Positions 61,923 to 64,000 of a stretch of 64,000 nt of DNA are shown here, one piece after another. The stretch comes from Asterias amurensis. Its lineage: Eukaryota; Echinodermata; Asteroidea; Forcipulatida; Asteriidae. Each line of letters begins with the position of its first letter. The stretch's first letter is position 1. Location of the stretch: positions 13,496,512 through 13,560,511 of the forward strand of contig NC_092665.1 of assembly GCF_032118995.1 (NCBI RefSeq), in the 5' to 3' direction. Made by a program: the position numbers and the translations under genes. The notes beneath the pieces are model-generated. The model searched no databases. It was not told where the DNA came from and worked only from the letters and a program-made list of their open reading frames with translations.

Positions 61923-62455
61923 GACCCATGATGGGGCCCATTGACATAGCAAACAGTGTACAAAATAAAAAAGAGTCTATTTGAAACAAGCTTTGTATAG
62001 AACTTTGATTTTCAGTCAATCTACTCTTCAAAATATGAGTCTGTGTTTCTGCACACTGATTTCTGTGATCATAAAATAGTGTCCCAATGCACCTTCCTTT
62101 TTCAGTTTACACCATCCATATCTTTGAAAGTTGGATCGCCCTGGCGACGGTCACCATACCACACTTTGAGTTGTATGGGGGTGATTATGGACCCATCCCC
62201 TTCCAAAACACCTTTGAGCATTCTTAGGCAGGCTTCAAAATAAACCCACTGCACCCACACCACAGCACCCACACCACAGCAATTGTCATGGTGCCCTGTG
62301 CTTTTGATGCGGTGCCCTTTGCAAAGTTCCAATACAAATTAACATAGAGTTCTCCTTGACAGAAAAAATTGCTTTGCCCCTTCAAGAGTAAAGTTCAAGG
62401 CCTGTTGAGGGGTTTTTGGTTATCGTTCTTCCCCCTTTTCGGCACAACTGTCCGT

Positions 62456-63483
62456 TTATTTGGTAGTCTTTGATCGCCCACCCCCAGCCCCCTTCTTTGG
62501 GGTGCTAAGTGCACCCTTTCCTGCCCCCTTGCCAGTAGGAACTGCTACATCCTTCTCTGCTTCCTGTACCGACTCCAAACGGACGCGTTGACCGGTTCTC
62601 GATAGCTCCCGCCTCTCATATTGCTCTGTCAGCTGTCCTGTAATGGGAAAGAGCAGACCTTAAACACATGAGTAGAGCGCCCTTGCCTAGAGGTCAAAGG
62701 GAGGTTAAACGTCTTTCTTGTTTATTTTAGTTCTCAATGTCCCTTTAAAACTTCTGTAAAAAGGGAAGTTCACAAGACTTATTATGATAGGCATTGTATA
62801 GCAACAGCTCTCTTTTCAAGTAAACTTTTCCTTCAGTATAATATATATATATATTTTTTTTTGTTTTTTGTTACTTATGATGACTACTCTTACTCATGAA
62901 ATCTGCATCCTTCAGGACTCGTTTCACCATAGGTGTAAAAGGTTTCCAAGTATTATCTTCGTTTTCTAGAATAGGGAAAGAAAGCACTGGTGTGAAAAAT
63001 GTGTACGAACTTTTTTGGCATTTAACATAACCATATTGTTTATTGTAACAATGTAATGCTTTCACACAGTTTAAGTAGATTATGCTGAGTGTATTATTTT
63101 AGAAATGGTTTAAAAAACAACTTTCAAAATCAGAACATGAGTAAAATTGCACTCTTTAATTTAATGAGGTTAGAGTACACACGACTCTTATAAAGGTGGC
63201 AGGGACTGGCAAAACTAACTAGTCTTGGTTCCAACACAGTCAGTCGTCAACCGAAATTAATTCAAGAAGAAAAGTGTGCCCTCTGTCGGGTTATCATAAT
63301 TATGTTACGTGATGAGTATTAGATAGTGACGTCTTGGACCAAGACTACACTTTTTTAACTTACTCTCCATCAGTATTGGGACGTATGTAACTTTTGGCTG
63401 GAGTATCCGGGCAGCCGGGAACCTCGGATTGTAGTCCATGAGGTTCTGCAAGTTCCCATCCTCGTCTGCTAAATCCAGAGTAA
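62456..63483 (-). CDS. CXorf65/C22orf15-like protein, last two exons (5' part beyond the right edge)
   Basis: Two minus-strand exons, 63364-63483 and 62456-62637, join in phase (A|GA giving Arg) and end in TAA. They encode about 100 residues: VTLDLADEDGNLQNLMDY...TYVPILMERQ, followed by a Gly/Lys-rich tail. The pattern of a hydrophobic strand, DEDGNL, then a TYVPILME strand recalls the small ubiquitin-like proteins CXorf65 and C22orf15. I am matching this from memory; function in that family is unknown. The expected N-terminal exon was not found between 63484 and 64000. The acceptor at 63484 is CCAAAG after a good pyrimidine tract. An AATAAA on the minus strand overlaps the stop codon (62455-62460). 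Confidence 0.6.
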
Positions 63484-63934
63484 CTTTGGAGATCGTGAAA
63501 ATAAAAGAAACACACTAATATTATGATGAACCATTAGTTTTGAAATGGTCAGTTCTCTTCAAAATCGATTGTACAACTGGTTTGATGTAGACCACGCCCA
63601 AATTGAACCGCACTCAAAGAGCTGTGGCCGGGACCAACATTCCAAAACCAATAAAACTATACTTAAAAAAAAATGTACTTTTAAAAAAATGTTTCAAGTA
63701 TAGATGTGGTGTAACCCTTACGATGCGTACATTCTTGGTTAATTCGACACATTCCCCCAAAAATGTTTAAGGGTCTGTAAACGTTTATTTGGTTCTAACT
63801 TTGACAATTAACTTCAACACAAAATAACGTGGTCATAAGTACAGCAGCTATTGCCAAGTATAATTTTGAGAATTTTTGCATTTCAAAAAGTACTGCGGTT
63901 GGGGAATTAATGATATACATACAATAACTGTTTA

Positions 63935-64000
63935 TTTAAAGGTAGTGGACGCTATTGGTTATTGTCAAAGACTAACCTTCACAGTTGGTGTATTTCAACA
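63935..64000. mobile_element. Family A MITE cut by the right edge
   Basis: TTTAAAGGTAGTGGACGCTA followed by TTGTCAAAGACTAACCTTCA matches the family A end and subterminal text. Confidence 0.6.

Larger units (their letters stand above)
60636..62455. other. Intergenic region between convergent TATDN1 and CXorf65-like genes
   Basis: The TATDN1 3' UTR probably ends after AATAAA at 61077. Beyond it are a hairpin element (61161-61337), a foldback (61566-61740) and an F-type foldback (61744-61922). From 61925 to 62455 I see nothing I can name. Confidence 0.65.

Overview
The window looks like metazoan, most likely echinoderm, DNA. The genes have many short exons with GT-AG introns, the proteins are animal orthologues (CDC42, TATDN1, an ABCG half-transporter, a metabotropic-glutamate-like receptor, a CXorf65/C22orf15-like protein), and the non-coding DNA is packed with short inverted-repeat elements and tRNA-derived SINEs. 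From memory, the repeat style resembles sea-star assemblies; that placement is inference, not a database result.

Layout. 1-5.3 kb: 5' part of a minus-strand gene of unrecognised family (basic N-terminus, then a long helical TPR-like region) running off the left edge, with a GC-rich candidate first exon near 5.1-5.3 kb. 5.3-10.5 kb: intergenic mosaic of nested foldback elements. 10.65-15.2 kb (+): a two-exon class C GPCR. 15.2-20.9 kb: intergenic, with a LINE 3' end and an unusual element full of TACGTA palindromes. 20.9-27.6 kb (+): CDC42 in five coding exons. 27.6-32.6 kb: intergenic. 32.6-42.2 kb (-): an ABCG half-transporter in twelve coding exons, 715 residues. 42.2-50.6 kb: a LINE 3' end fused to a long GATGAC microsatellite, then a MITE-rich tract. 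50.65-60.6 kb (+): TATDN1 in thirteen coding exons, with two decayed partial copies of exon 12 just upstream of the real exon. 62.4-63.5 kb (-): last two exons of a CXorf65/C22orf15-like gene that continues past the right edge.

The genes do not form an operon or an obvious pathway. They are independent loci: surface receptor, Rho-family GTPase, membrane transporter, TatD nuclease and two poorly known proteins. All splice phases agree across the full-length models (CDC42 191 residues, ABCG 715, TATDN1 305, GPCR 864), which is strong internal support.

The most unusual content is in the repeats. Three MITE families share terminal and internal modules. One has its terminal 47 bp amplified five times in tandem. 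At least four insertions of one element into another can be read directly. There are several near-perfect hairpin elements, and three scattered copies of a motif resembling part of a hammerhead ribozyme core. I saw no CRISPR, phage, retroviral or LTR element and no free-standing tRNA or rRNA gene.
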